The notes below the pieces were generated by a model. That model did no database searches and had not been told where the DNA came from. It worked only from the letters and a program-made list of their open reading frames with translations. A stretch of DNA of 13,718 bases, taken from positions 1-13,718 of the forward strand of contig CAJOPJ010000120.1 in assembly GCA_905236325.1 (NCBI GenBank). Reading direction: 5' to 3'. The DNA comes from an uncultured Selenomonadaceae bacterium. GTDB lineage: Bacteria > Bacillota > Negativicutes > Selenomonadales > Selenomonadaceae. The translations under genes were made by a program, and so were the position numbers. Below, piece after piece: positions 1 through 7,177 of the stretch (position 1 is the stretch's first letter; every line of letters begins with the position of its first letter).

Positions 1-1280
1 AGCGGCATTACAAAAATATTTGCCAAAACTGAACTTAATGAAACTTGATTGAAGTACCAAATTATTATTGGCAAGCTGGCAATTTGCACGGCAAGTACCA
101 TTGAAATTGGCAATTTGAAAAAATTTGGCAAATTTTTAAGCCGCGATCGAATTTTTGGCGCAATGTACATTAAGCCGGCAGTTGAGGAAAAACTTAGCTG
201 AAAACTTATGTCAAAAATTAACAGTGGCTGATTTATCAACATTGCAAGTGCGGTAAATGTTAAAAGCCTTGAGCCGAGCGATTCCATTTTAAACGCCGTG
301 CCTGTGAAAATTAAAATTCCCATCGCCGCCGACCGAATGACTTGAGGCAACATTCCGCTCAAAATTGTGTAAGTAAAAATTACAAAAATTCCTACAAAAA
401 TTGTAATTTGTTTTGGAATTTTGAAAAATAAACAAAAAAATGCAGTCGCCGCCGCGATTAACGACATGTGCGAACCGCTGACTGACAAAATATGCACAAT
501 GCCTGTTGTCTGAAATTCAGTTACAAGTTCAGGATTTAAACCTGCGTAGCCGCCAAACAACATTGCAAAAATTGCCGCCGCGTCTTCAGCCGACATAACT
601 TTTTGCATTTCAGTTTTATAATGTTCGCGAATTTTTTCAACTTGGCGCAAAAATTTTATAAAAAAATTGCCTTCAACTTCAGTAATTTCAATTCCGGATT
701 TGTCAGCAGAAAGTCGCGCAGTAATTTTATTTGCTTTGTTGCGCGTGACATTATCAATTTGTCCTGGATTGTTGTAATTTGTCAGGAGTTTTAAATTGCC
801 ATTTGCAGAAATTTTATCGCCGATTCGCGCAAGAATTAAATTTTCAGTTTGGTTGTAGTCGTTCAAAATAATTCCGCCGCTTGCAGAAAAAATTTCGTCG
901 CCAATTTTAACTTGCTCAACATCGACAATAAATTTTACCTGAATTAAATCATTTGCAAAAATTTTTGACTGCGGAGCCTCACGAATCGTGCCGAAAATTT
1001 TTACAGATTGATTTGCAAAATTTGAAATGTCATTGGCTGGCAAATTATTTACTGAAAAAAATCTAAATGCGCCGATTGCCAAAAAAATTATCGCGAAAAT
1101 TATTTTGACTGCGATTGAAAAATTTTTGTTCCAAGTCAAAATAATTGCGACTGCCGAAAGTCCTGCACAAGTTAGCAAAAAAATTTTTATTGGCGGCGCG
1201 AAAAATTCTGCAAATAAAATGCCTGCCGCCAAAAAAGCCAGCAGACAATTCAGCATTAAGTTTGTAATTTTTATTTTCAT
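1..1280 (-). CDS. comEC: ComEC/Rec2-type DNA-uptake channel, partial at the left edge
   Basis: About 426 codons of an uninterrupted minus-strand frame start at the ATG at 1280-1278 and run off the window; the C-terminal part is missing. ComEC forms the inner-membrane channel that takes single-stranded DNA into the cell during natural transformation. The N-terminus has about three hydrophobic segments (roughly residues 5-75). A soluble stretch at about 80-210 sits where the family's OB-fold/DUF4131 domain lies. The competence domain follows, with the signature EFQTTGIVHILSVSGSHM near residues 255-272; the family's usual form is VSGLHI. Further hydrophobic helices run to the edge. The start overlaps the stop of the upstream ATPase as ATGA (1277-1280), so translation is probably coupled. 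It is the third gene of mqnA-ATPase-comEC. I am confident of the family; whether the cell is naturally competent cannot be told from this gene alone. Confidence 0.9.
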   Translation of the reverse strand, partial: MKIKITNLMLNCLLAFLAAGILFAEFFAPPIKIFLLTCAGLSAVAIILTWNKNFSIAVKIIFAIIFLAIGAFRFFSVNNLPANDISNFANQSVKIFGTIREAPQSKIFANDLIQVKFIVDVEQVKIGDEIFSASGGIILNDYNQTENLILARIGDKISANGNLKLLTNYNNPGQIDNVTRNKANKITARLSADKSGIEITEVEGNFFIKFLRQVEKIREHYKTEMQKVMSAEDAAAIFAMLFGGYAGLNPELVTEFQTTGIVHILSVSGSHMSLIAAATAFFCLFFKIPKQITIFVGIFVIFTYTILSGMLPQVIRSAAMGILIFTGTAFKMESLGSRLLTFTALAMLINQPLLIFDISFQLSFSSTAGLMYIAPKIRSRLKNLPNFFKLPISMVLAVQIASLPIIIWYFNQVSLSSVLANIFVMP

Positions 1281-2224
1281 TTTGGATAGTGACAGGCGAT
1301 TGAGTGATTTTCCTCAAGTTCGCGGAATTTTGGCTTTTCAGTTTTACAAATTTCTTGACAACGCTCACAGCGATTTTGGAAAGGACAGCCTACAGGCAAA
1401 TCAAGCGGACTTGGAATTTCGCCGGGCAAAATTTGTATGTATTGATTTTTTTCTTGGTCAGTCGAAAAAACTGCCTTCAACAACGCTTGTGTGTAAGGAT
1501 GCCGCGCTTGATTTAATTTATCGCCGTCTAAAGTTTCCATCAAGTTGCCAAGATACATAACAGCAATTCTGTGTGCAAACAAACTAACCAATGCCATATC
1601 GTGACAAATAAAAATATAAGTTATGCCTTTTTCGCGCTGAAGTTTGACAAGCAATTTGATTATTGTATCTTGAACTGAAACATCAAGCGCGGAAGTTGCT
1701 TCGTCGCAAGCAATAATTTCAGGTTCAAGTGCCAAAGCCCTGGCAATAGCAACGCGCTGACGTTGACCACCACTCATGTTGTGCGGATAGCGTTCAGCAA
1801 AATCAGCAGGCAGTTCAACTTGCGACAAAAGTTCCTGCGCTTTAGTTTCGATTTCAGAATCGGAAATCAAATTAAAGTTCAACAGCGGCTCGCAAATAAT
1901 ATCTTTGATGCGCATTTTTGGATTAAAAGCGGCAGTCGGGTCTTGAAAAACCATTTGAATGTGGCGATAATTTTGACGCTTATCTTCGCCGCTTAACTTT
2001 GTAATGTCAACATTGTGAAAAATAATTTTGCCGGCAGTCGGCTTTTGCATATTCATTATCGACTTAAGCAAGGTAGTTTTTCCGCAACCGGATTCGCCGA
2101 CAATAGCTAAAGTTTCGCCTTGCCTGACAGATAAATTTATATCATCGCATGCAGTCAAAAATTTTCCATTACTTGCAGGAAATTTTTTTGTGAAATTTTT
2201 AATCTGCATAATTATTTTTGACAT
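1277..2224 (-). CDS. OppF/DppF-type peptide ABC transporter ATP-binding protein
   Basis: This 315-residue protein is a cytoplasmic ATPase of the oligopeptide/dipeptide/nickel importer class. Walker A is GESGCGKTT (43-51), the ABC signature SGGQR (151-155), Walker B IIACDE (170-175) and the H-loop histidine is H208. The C-terminal oligopeptide-transporter extension follows, beginning GEIPSPLDLPVGCPF and carrying a cluster of four cysteines plus a fifth near the end. The ATG at 2224 is preferred because GGAAGGAG lies 8 bases upstream; an in-frame TTG at 2242 precedes that site and lacks one. It begins 18 bases after the mqnA stop and overlaps comEC by ATGA. No permease, second ATPase or binding protein is nearby, so the substrate cannot be assigned. 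OppF, DppF or NikE-like roles are all possible. Confidence 0.88.
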   Translation of the reverse strand: MSKIIMQIKNFTKKFPASNGKFLTACDDINLSVRQGETLAIVGESGCGKTTLLKSIMNMQKPTAGKIIFHNVDITKLSGEDKRQNYRHIQMVFQDPTAAFNPKMRIKDIICEPLLNFNLISDSEIETKAQELLSQVELPADFAERYPHNMSGGQRQRVAIARALALEPEIIACDEATSALDVSVQDTIIKLLVKLQREKGITYIFICHDMALVSLFAHRIAVMYLGNLMETLDGDKLNQARHPYTQALLKAVFSTDQEKNQYIQILPGEIPSPLDLPVGCPFQNRCERCQEICKTEKPKFRELEENHSIACHYPK

Positions 2225-2242
2225 AAAAAAAGCTCCTTCCAA

Positions 2243-3073
2243 TCAAAAAATATTTAAAAAATTAAGTTCCGGCACAGCGTCAATCAAATTCAGTTCGTGC
2301 GCATATTTGTAGAAAATTTTTAAGCCTTCAAGATAATCAGCCGACAATTTCCAGCGTATTGTTTTACAAAGATAATTATCAAGTTCGGCGTAAGTGAAAT
2401 TTTTTTCTGCCAAAACGCTTTCAATAATTTCAGATTTGTGACTATCAGCTTGACTAAGCGCAGTTTTTATTTTGTTTAAGACTTCCTGCAAAGTTTTTGG
2501 ATTTTTTTTAGCAAAATTTTTATTCGCCACCCAAAGCGCGTAAACCATTTTCAAGCCGGTAAATTTTTTCCACTCAACGCCCAAATCATAATAAAACAAA
2601 TTTTTCTGCCTGTGGTGAAAAGTCCAAAGCGCATCATCGCCAATCAAAAGTGCAGCAGAAAAATTTTCCGGAACAGGCGCAGTCGGCAAAACATTTCCGA
2701 TTGAATATTCAGGCGTGGCGTGATATTTTTGTTGCAAAATAATTTTTAACAGGCAATGCGAAGTTTCACTTTTGGCAGTCAGCAAAATTTTATCTGAAGT
2801 TAAATTTTCAATCGGCTTTTTACTGACAAGCAAAATACTTTGAACTGCGCCGTCACTGCAAACGCAAACTTCAGGCAAAATTAACAAATTATCGCAGTGG
2901 CGTGCATAGACAATTGATGACACATTGCTGATATCAAGTTCGCCGTGCGCAATTTTATTGTTCAGTTCGGCAGGAACTCCGCGCACAATTTCAAAATCTG
3001 TAACTTGCTTATAAGCGTAAGACAGCGGCAAGACATTTAAAAAATCAATATGCCCAACACGCGCTCGCGTCAT
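2243..3073 (-). CDS. mqnA: Chorismate dehydratase MqnA, futalosine menaquinone pathway
   Basis: This 276-residue cytosolic enzyme of the MqnA/MqnD periplasmic-binding-protein fold removes water from chorismate to give 3-[(1-carboxyvinyl)oxy]benzoate, the substrate of MqnE. Recognisable family blocks are VGHIDFLNVLPL near the N-terminus, GVPAELNNKIAHGELDISNVSS (about 32-53), GAVQSILLVS (about 75-84), a serine/threonine-rich substrate loop SETSH (near 102-106), and IGDDALW followed by YDLGVEWKKFTGL in the second half. The MqnD-type SPCPNDTF start is absent, which favours MqnA. The ATG at 3073 follows GGGAGG with 8 bases between. Transcription runs away from the radical SAM cluster, from a promoter interleaved with that of mqnE, so pathway genes lie on both sides of the intergenic region. 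Length is normal for the family. Confidence 0.92.
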   Translation of the reverse strand: MTRARVGHIDFLNVLPLSYAYKQVTDFEIVRGVPAELNNKIAHGELDISNVSSIVYARHCDNLLILPEVCVCSDGAVQSILLVSKKPIENLTSDKILLTAKSETSHCLLKIILQQKYHATPEYSIGNVLPTAPVPENFSAALLIGDDALWTFHHRQKNLFYYDLGVEWKKFTGLKMVYALWVANKNFAKKNPKTLQEVLNKIKTALSQADSHKSEIIESVLAEKNFTYAELDNYLCKTIRWKLSADYLEGLKIFYKYAHELNLIDAVPELNFLNIF

Positions 3074-3099
3074 AAAAATTTCCTCCCTGCAAAAAAATT

Positions 3100-3128
3100 T
3101 TTACTATTATAATACATTTTGCTATAAT
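3100..3128 (+). promoter_or_regulatory. Sigma-A-type promoter for the mqnE-mqnE-mqnC operon
   Basis: TTTACT (3100-3105, 4 of 6) is followed after 17 bases by a perfect TATAAT (3123-3128). The expected start of transcription is near 3135, which excludes the ATG at 3127 as a start codon for this transcript. A second plus-strand TATAAT (3108-3113) has no good -35 partner. Confidence 0.65.
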
Positions 3129-3133
3129 GGCAA
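3106..3133 (-). promoter_or_regulatory. Sigma-A-type promoter for mqnA
   Basis: On the minus strand, TTGCCA (3133-3128, 5 of 6 matches to TTGACA) is followed after 16 bases by a perfect TATAAT (3111-3106). Transcription would begin near 3099, leaving about 26 bases of leader that carries the GGGAGG site of mqnA. Its -35 box overlaps the -10 of the oppositely directed mqnE promoter. Confidence 0.7.
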
Positions 3134-3137
3134 ATGG

Positions 3138-3156
3138 AAAGGTGGAAAATATTTTG
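3138..3156 (+). promoter_or_regulatory. Ribosome binding site and TTG start of the first mqnE
   Basis: AAAGGTGG (3138-3145) lies 8 bases before TTG (3154-3156). With this start, the first and second MqnE-like proteins align from residue 1, and their cluster cysteines fall at the same positions (61, 65, 68). The longer ATG frame from 3127 begins inside the -10 box. Confidence 0.7.
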
Positions 3157-4230
3157 AAAGATATTGAGGAAAAAATTTTAAGCGGCGAGCGTTTGACGCG
3201 TGAGGACGGCTTGCGGCTTTTTAATTGTAACAATTTAGCTTGGCTGGGCAATATGGCTGACACCGTGCGCAAAAAAAAATGCGGCGATGTTGTTTATTAC
3301 AATGTCAACTGCCATGTCAACTTGACAAATATTTGTACTTCGCGTTGCAAATTTTGTGCATTCGGGCGCGATTTTGAAAATCAAGGCGCGTATGCCATGA
3401 CAAAAGCCGAAGCACTGGCTGTCGTTGCTGACGCTATAAAAAATCCAAACTTAGCAGGTCTTCACATTGTCAGCGGACTGCATCCAACTTGGACTTTTGA
3501 AAACTATCTTGAGATTGTTAAAGCAATTCATGAAACTTATCCGACGCTTTACATTAAAGGCTTTACCGGCGTGGAAATTACGCACTTTGCAAAAATTTCC
3601 GGCTTGAGCGTCAAGGAAGTTTTAATCAAATTGCGCGACGAAGGCGGACTTCAAGCTATTGCAGGCGGCGGCGCAGAAATTTTATCAGACCGAGTCAGGC
3701 AAATTATTTGTCCAAAAAAAGCAACTGCGGCTGAATGGCTTGAAGTTGCAAAAATCGCGCACGGCTTGGGAATTAAAACCAACGCCTCAATGCTTTATGG
3801 GCATATTGAAACTTTGGCTGAGCGCGTTGAACATTTAATCAAACTGCGCGAACTTCAGGACGAAACGCACGGCTTCCAAAATTTTATTCCATTTCCATTT
3901 CTGCCGAAAAATACTGAACTTGGCAAGACTGTCAAGCAAACTTCGATGTGGGACGACCTGCGCACAATTGCAATTTCAAGGCTTATGTTAGACAACTTCG
4001 ACAATATTAAAGCTTACTGGGTTATGCTGACTGTTCCTGTCGCGCAGGTAGCTTTAGGTTTTGGCGCAAATGACATTGACGGCACGATTCACAAAGAAAC
4101 TATCCTGCACGATGCCGGCGCAACAAGTCCGACTGCCTTGAGCGAGGATAACATTATAAAAATTATTAGAGAAATTGGCAGAATCCCCGCCGCAGTCGAT
4201 TGTAATTTTAATATTTTGCGGAGGTTGTAA
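3154..4230 (+). CDS. mqnE: Aminodeoxyfutalosine synthase MqnE, first paralogue (radical SAM)
   Basis: From the TTG start this is a 358-residue cytosolic radical SAM enzyme. MqnE couples the MqnA product to the adenosyl radical of S-adenosylmethionine to form 6-amino-6-deoxyfutalosine. The [4Fe-4S] ligands are C61, C65 and C68 in CTSRCKFCAF. Family blocks that follow are HIVSGLHPTW, FTGVEITHFAKISG, GGGAEI, NASMLYGHIET, and the C-terminal LGFGANDIDGTIHKE. Two departures are visible: the usual AGLDSLP before GGGAEI is replaced by DEGGLQAIA, one residue longer, and the usual FHPxNT appears as FLPKNT. The stop lies 1 base before the GTG of the next paralogue. Two stretches (3584-3626 and 3688-3747) are identical in DNA to that paralogue. 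Family assignment is firm. Which paralogue makes aminodeoxyfutalosine is not decidable here. Confidence 0.85.
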   Translation: MKDIEEKILSGERLTREDGLRLFNCNNLAWLGNMADTVRKKKCGDVVYYNVNCHVNLTNICTSRCKFCAFGRDFENQGAYAMTKAEALAVVADAIKNPNLAGLHIVSGLHPTWTFENYLEIVKAIHETYPTLYIKGFTGVEITHFAKISGLSVKEVLIKLRDEGGLQAIAGGGAEILSDRVRQIICPKKATAAEWLEVAKIAHGLGIKTNASMLYGHIETLAERVEHLIKLRELQDETHGFQNFIPFPFLPKNTELGKTVKQTSMWDDLRTIAISRLMLDNFDNIKAYWVMLTVPVAQVALGFGANDIDGTIHKETILHDAGATSPTALSEDNIIKIIREIGRIPAAVDCNFNILRRL

Positions 4231-4231
4231 G

Positions 4232-5326
4232 GTGGAAGATTTTAAGCAAAAAGCGTTGGCTGGCGAACGACTGAATTTTGATGACGCGCTGAATTTATAC
4301 AGAGACAATGATTTATTATTTTTGGCAAAATGTGCGCGTCAAATGAAAGAACGAAAGAGCGGCAATAAAATTTTTTACACAATCAATCGCCACATAAATT
4401 TAACAAATATTTGCAGTTCAAATTGTCCGCTGTGCGCTTTTCAAGTCAAAGACGGCGATAAGCGTGGTTTTGTTTTGGAAAGCGCAGACATTGAAAAAAT
4501 TTTGCAGGATTGTCAAAATACAAAAAATCTTTCTGAAGTTCACATTGTCAGCGCATTGCATCCCAACAAAAATTTTGATTACTACTTGAACATTGTTAAG
4601 CAAGTCAAAACAGCCCTGCCGAAAGTTGATGTTAAAGCCTTTACGCCGGTTGAGGTTGTCAACTTTGCAAAAATTTCCGGCTTGAGCGTCAAGGAAGTTT
4701 TAATTGAACTTCAAGCTGCAGGTTTAGACAGTTTGCCCGGCGGCGGCGCAGAAATTTTTTCGGACCGAGTCAGGCAAATTATTTGTCCAAAAAAAGCAAC
4801 TGCGGCTGAATGGCTTGAAGTTATGCAAACTGCGCACGAACTTGGAATCAGAACCAATGCGTCAATGATGTTCGGTCATATTGAAACTATCGAAGAACGC
4901 CTGCAACATCTATTTACACTGCGCAACTTGCAAGATAAAACCGGCGGCTTTCAAGCGTTTATGTTATTTCCTTTCCACCCTGCAAATACAATTCTTGGCG
5001 CAGAAAAAAATATTCAGTGCGTTGGCAGTTGGGAAAATTTAAAAATGCTGGCTTTGTCGCGGCTTATCTTAGACAATATCGACCACTTCAAAGCGTTTTG
5101 GATTATGCTGACTTTGCCAATCGCGCAACTTGCTTTAGGTTTCGGCGCGGACGATTTGGACGGCACTATCGGCGAAGAAAAAATTATCCACGCGGCAGGT
5201 GCAAAAACTAAAACAGGTATCACACGCTCGGACTTAGAAAAAATTATTCGCGAAACAGGTTATAAACCAATAAGGCGCGATACTTTTTATCAGGAGGTTC
5301 AAAATGACAACTCAGCAAGCAGTTGA
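4232..5326 (+). CDS. mqnE: Aminodeoxyfutalosine synthase MqnE-like, second paralogue (radical SAM)
   Basis: This 364-residue protein has the radical SAM ligands C61, C65 and C68 in CSSNCPLCAF, at the same positions as in the preceding paralogue. The GTG at 4232 is chosen because GGAGG (4220-4224) lies 7 bases upstream and because it aligns the two N-termini; a longer frame reaches back to 4175 inside the previous gene. The middle and C-terminal blocks are the more canonical of the pair: AGLDSLPGGGAEIF, QDKTGGFQ, FHPANT and LGFGADDLDGTIGEEKI. The segment after the cysteines (QVKDGDKRG) is less typical than the CAFGRD of the first copy. The gene overlaps mqnC by 23 bases. It carries DNA blocks identical to both neighbours. 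It may be a second MqnE, a specialised radical SAM adenosyl transferase, or part of a heteromeric enzyme; the sequence does not decide. Confidence 0.82.
   Translation: MEDFKQKALAGERLNFDDALNLYRDNDLLFLAKCARQMKERKSGNKIFYTINRHINLTNICSSNCPLCAFQVKDGDKRGFVLESADIEKILQDCQNTKNLSEVHIVSALHPNKNFDYYLNIVKQVKTALPKVDVKAFTPVEVVNFAKISGLSVKEVLIELQAAGLDSLPGGGAEIFSDRVRQIICPKKATAAEWLEVMQTAHELGIRTNASMMFGHIETIEERLQHLFTLRNLQDKTGGFQAFMLFPFHPANTILGAEKNIQCVGSWENLKMLALSRLILDNIDHFKAFWIMLTLPIAQLALGFGADDLDGTIGEEKIIHAAGAKTKTGITRSDLEKIIRETGYKPIRRDTFYQEVQNDNSASS
4662..4822 (+). repeat. Mosaic of blocks identical to the flanking paralogues
   Basis: Within the second mqnE-like gene, 4662-4704 is identical to 3584-3626 (43 bases), 4708-4758 is identical to 5738-5788 in mqnC (51 bases), and 4763-4822 is identical to 3688-3747 (60 bases). 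The blocks are separated by only 3-4 bases here, whereas the surrounding sequence differs at many synonymous sites. Confidence 0.88.
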
Positions 5327-6323
5327 ACTTTTGACGCACGGCAATCCAATTGAACTTGGCATTCAAGCTGATTCAATGCGCAAAAAATTTTTCGATGAAA
5401 CTGTAACTTTCATTATCGACAGAAATATTAACTACACAAATATTTGTCAAAGTCAGTGTAAATTTTGCGCGTTCTGGAAAAAAATTGACAGTAGCGAGGC
5501 TTATTTACTTTCGCAGGAAGAAATTTTGCAGAAAGTTGCAGAAACTGTTGCAGCCGGCGGCACGCAAGTTATGATTCAGGGCGGACTGCATCCGGACTTG
5601 GAAATCAGCTACTATGAAAATATGCTGCGTGCTATTAAAAAAAATTTTCCACAAATAAAAATTCACTCATTCACTGCAACCGAAATTCAGCATTTCGCCT
5701 ACAAAGCCGGTTTAAGCATTTTGGAAACTTTAAAGCGACTTCAAGCTGCAGGTTTAGACAGTTTGCCCGGCGGCGGCGCAGAAATTTTGGTTGATGAAGT
5801 TCGACGTAAAATCAGCCCAAAAAAAATTATGTCTGCAGATTGGCTCAATGTTATGGAAACTGCACATTCAATCGGCATGGAAAGTACTGCAACAATGGTT
5901 ATTGGTTTTGGCGAAACTATGGCTCAGCGCATTGAACATATGCAAAAAATACGCCAACTTCAAGAAAAAACCGGCGGCTTTCGTGCGTTTATCAGTTGGA
6001 CTTTTCAACCAGGAAATACTTTGCTTGGCGGCGAAAAAACTTCAAGCTGGGACTACATGAAAAATCTTGCAGTGACGCGCCTTTATCTTAACAATATCAA
6101 ACACATTCAAGGTTCTTGGGTAACTCAGGGCGAACGCATTGGGCAACTGACTTTAGCTTTTGGTGCGGACGATTTAGGTTCAATTATGCTTGAAGAAAAT
6201 GTTGTGCGTGCGGCAGGTACAAATTATGAAATGTCGATTAACAAAATGGTGAATCTGATTCGCGGCGCAGGCAAATTTCCTGCACAACGCGACACTGAGT
6301 ATAATGTGCTAAAAAGGTGGTAA
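5304..6323 (+). CDS. mqnC: Cyclic dehypoxanthinyl futalosine synthase MqnC (radical SAM)
   Basis: This 339-residue cytosolic radical SAM enzyme converts dehypoxanthinyl futalosine into the cyclic spiro compound that MqnD later cleaves. The cluster ligands are C48, C52 and C55 in CQSQCKFCAF. MqnC rather than MqnE is indicated by MIQGGLHPDL instead of HIVSGLHP, by TATMVIGFGET instead of NASMxxGHIET, and by HIQGSWVTQG near the C-terminus. The ATG at 5304 has AGGAGG (5292-5297) 6 bases upstream and lies 23 bases inside the previous gene, so the two are probably coupled in translation. A 51-base block (5738-5788) around AGLDSLPGGGAEI is identical to the preceding paralogue. Length and motif order are normal. 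Confidence 0.92.
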   Translation: MTTQQAVELLTHGNPIELGIQADSMRKKFFDETVTFIIDRNINYTNICQSQCKFCAFWKKIDSSEAYLLSQEEILQKVAETVAAGGTQVMIQGGLHPDLEISYYENMLRAIKKNFPQIKIHSFTATEIQHFAYKAGLSILETLKRLQAAGLDSLPGGGAEILVDEVRRKISPKKIMSADWLNVMETAHSIGMESTATMVIGFGETMAQRIEHMQKIRQLQEKTGGFRAFISWTFQPGNTLLGGEKTSSWDYMKNLAVTRLYLNNIKHIQGSWVTQGERIGQLTLAFGADDLGSIMLEENVVRAAGTNYEMSINKMVNLIRGAGKFPAQRDTEYNVLKRW

Positions 6324-6331
6324 GTTTTAAG

Positions 6332-7177
6332 GTGGAAAGTAAAATTCCTCAAGCAGATTTTGCTGTAATTGGCGGAAGTGGAACGCTCTCAAGTAATTTT
6401 CCTGCAAATTCAACTTCAACTGATGTAAAAATTTTGGCTGACAATTTAAAATTTCAAACGCCTTATGGCGAAAGTCCTGCAATGCGACTTTTCAGCGTCG
6501 GCGATAAAAATGTTTTGACTGTTAAAATGCATGGCTGGCGAAGTGGAGTTACTCGCGCTGATGCTTCAAGACAAATTTTTTGGATTTTCAGAAATGCCAA
6601 AGTTAAGCGCATAATTGCTGAAGGCGGCGTAGGAACTGTCAATAAACTACTTGACCTTCGCGATGTCATTATTCCGGACGACTATTTAGATTTGACTTTA
6701 CGCAAAGATGTTATGCTTGACGGCAGGTATTTGCTTATTATGCGCGACGCACTTTGTCCAAAAATGCGACAGATTTTGATTGAGGCAACTAAAAAGCATT
6801 TCAATGGCAGAATTTTTATTCGCGGCACTTACGCAGTAACCGAGGGCAGACATTTTGAAAGTCCTGCTGAAGTTTCTATGCTGAATGGTCACGCCGACAT
6901 TATCGGTCAAAGTCTTGCGCCGGAAGTTTACTTGGCACGCGAAATTGGTGCTTGTTACGCAGGAATTTATTTTACAGTCAACTATGGCGAAGGAATTAAA
7001 GTTTGGTCACATCAAGATATGACAGATATTTTTTTCGACGACGCGCCAATGATTGGTGAAATTATTTTGGAAACTATCAGAAATCTGGATGCCGAACATA
7101 AAAATTGTGAATGTTTAAGCCTACGCAAGGAAACTTTGCTTAAAGATGTTTATGATAAAGTTTCAGATAAAGGTTGA
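6332..7177 (+). CDS. MTAP-family purine nucleoside phosphorylase, divergent, in the mqn operon
   Basis: This 281-residue protein belongs to the trimeric PNP/MTAP family. Visible blocks are the phosphate loop IGGSG (13-17), MHG with H67, GVGTV (99-103), TEGRHFESPAE (170-180), GQSLAPEVYLAREIG (192-206), and VNYG with N217. Compared from memory with human MTAP, the arginine of ARHGR is methionine (M66), TTACG is EGGVG, the methionine of NMTT is glutamine (Q193), and the base-contacting aspartate of TDYD is asparagine (N217). Asparagine at this place is typical of phosphorylases for 6-oxopurines. The GTG at 6332 is favoured, with AAGGTGG 11 bases upstream; a GTG at 6317 overlapping mqnC is possible. 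It sits directly after mqnC with no terminator, so a base-releasing role in the futalosine pathway is a reasonable inference. Ordinary methylthioadenosine salvage (mtnP) is the alternative. Confidence 0.82.
   Translation: MESKIPQADFAVIGGSGTLSSNFPANSTSTDVKILADNLKFQTPYGESPAMRLFSVGDKNVLTVKMHGWRSGVTRADASRQIFWIFRNAKVKRIIAEGGVGTVNKLLDLRDVIIPDDYLDLTLRKDVMLDGRYLLIMRDALCPKMRQILIEATKKHFNGRIFIRGTYAVTEGRHFESPAEVSMLNGHADIIGQSLAPEVYLAREIGACYAGIYFTVNYGEGIKVWSHQDMTDIFFDDAPMIGEIILETIRNLDAEHKNCECLSLRKETLLKDVYDKVSDKG

Noticed and set aside
603..794. Plus-strand open frame of 63 codons
   Set aside because: It lies wholly antisense to comEC, has no ribosome binding site and encodes a low-complexity Phe/Asn-rich product.
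1027..1560. Plus-strand open frame of 177 codons
   Set aside because: It runs antisense across comEC and the ABC ATPase, both of which have strong family motifs; its product resembles nothing and has no start signals.
3108..3113. Plus-strand TATAAT as the main mqnE promoter
   Set aside because: No usable -35 lies 15-18 bases upstream, whereas the TATAAT at 3123 has TTTACT at 17 bases. It remains a possible minor start.
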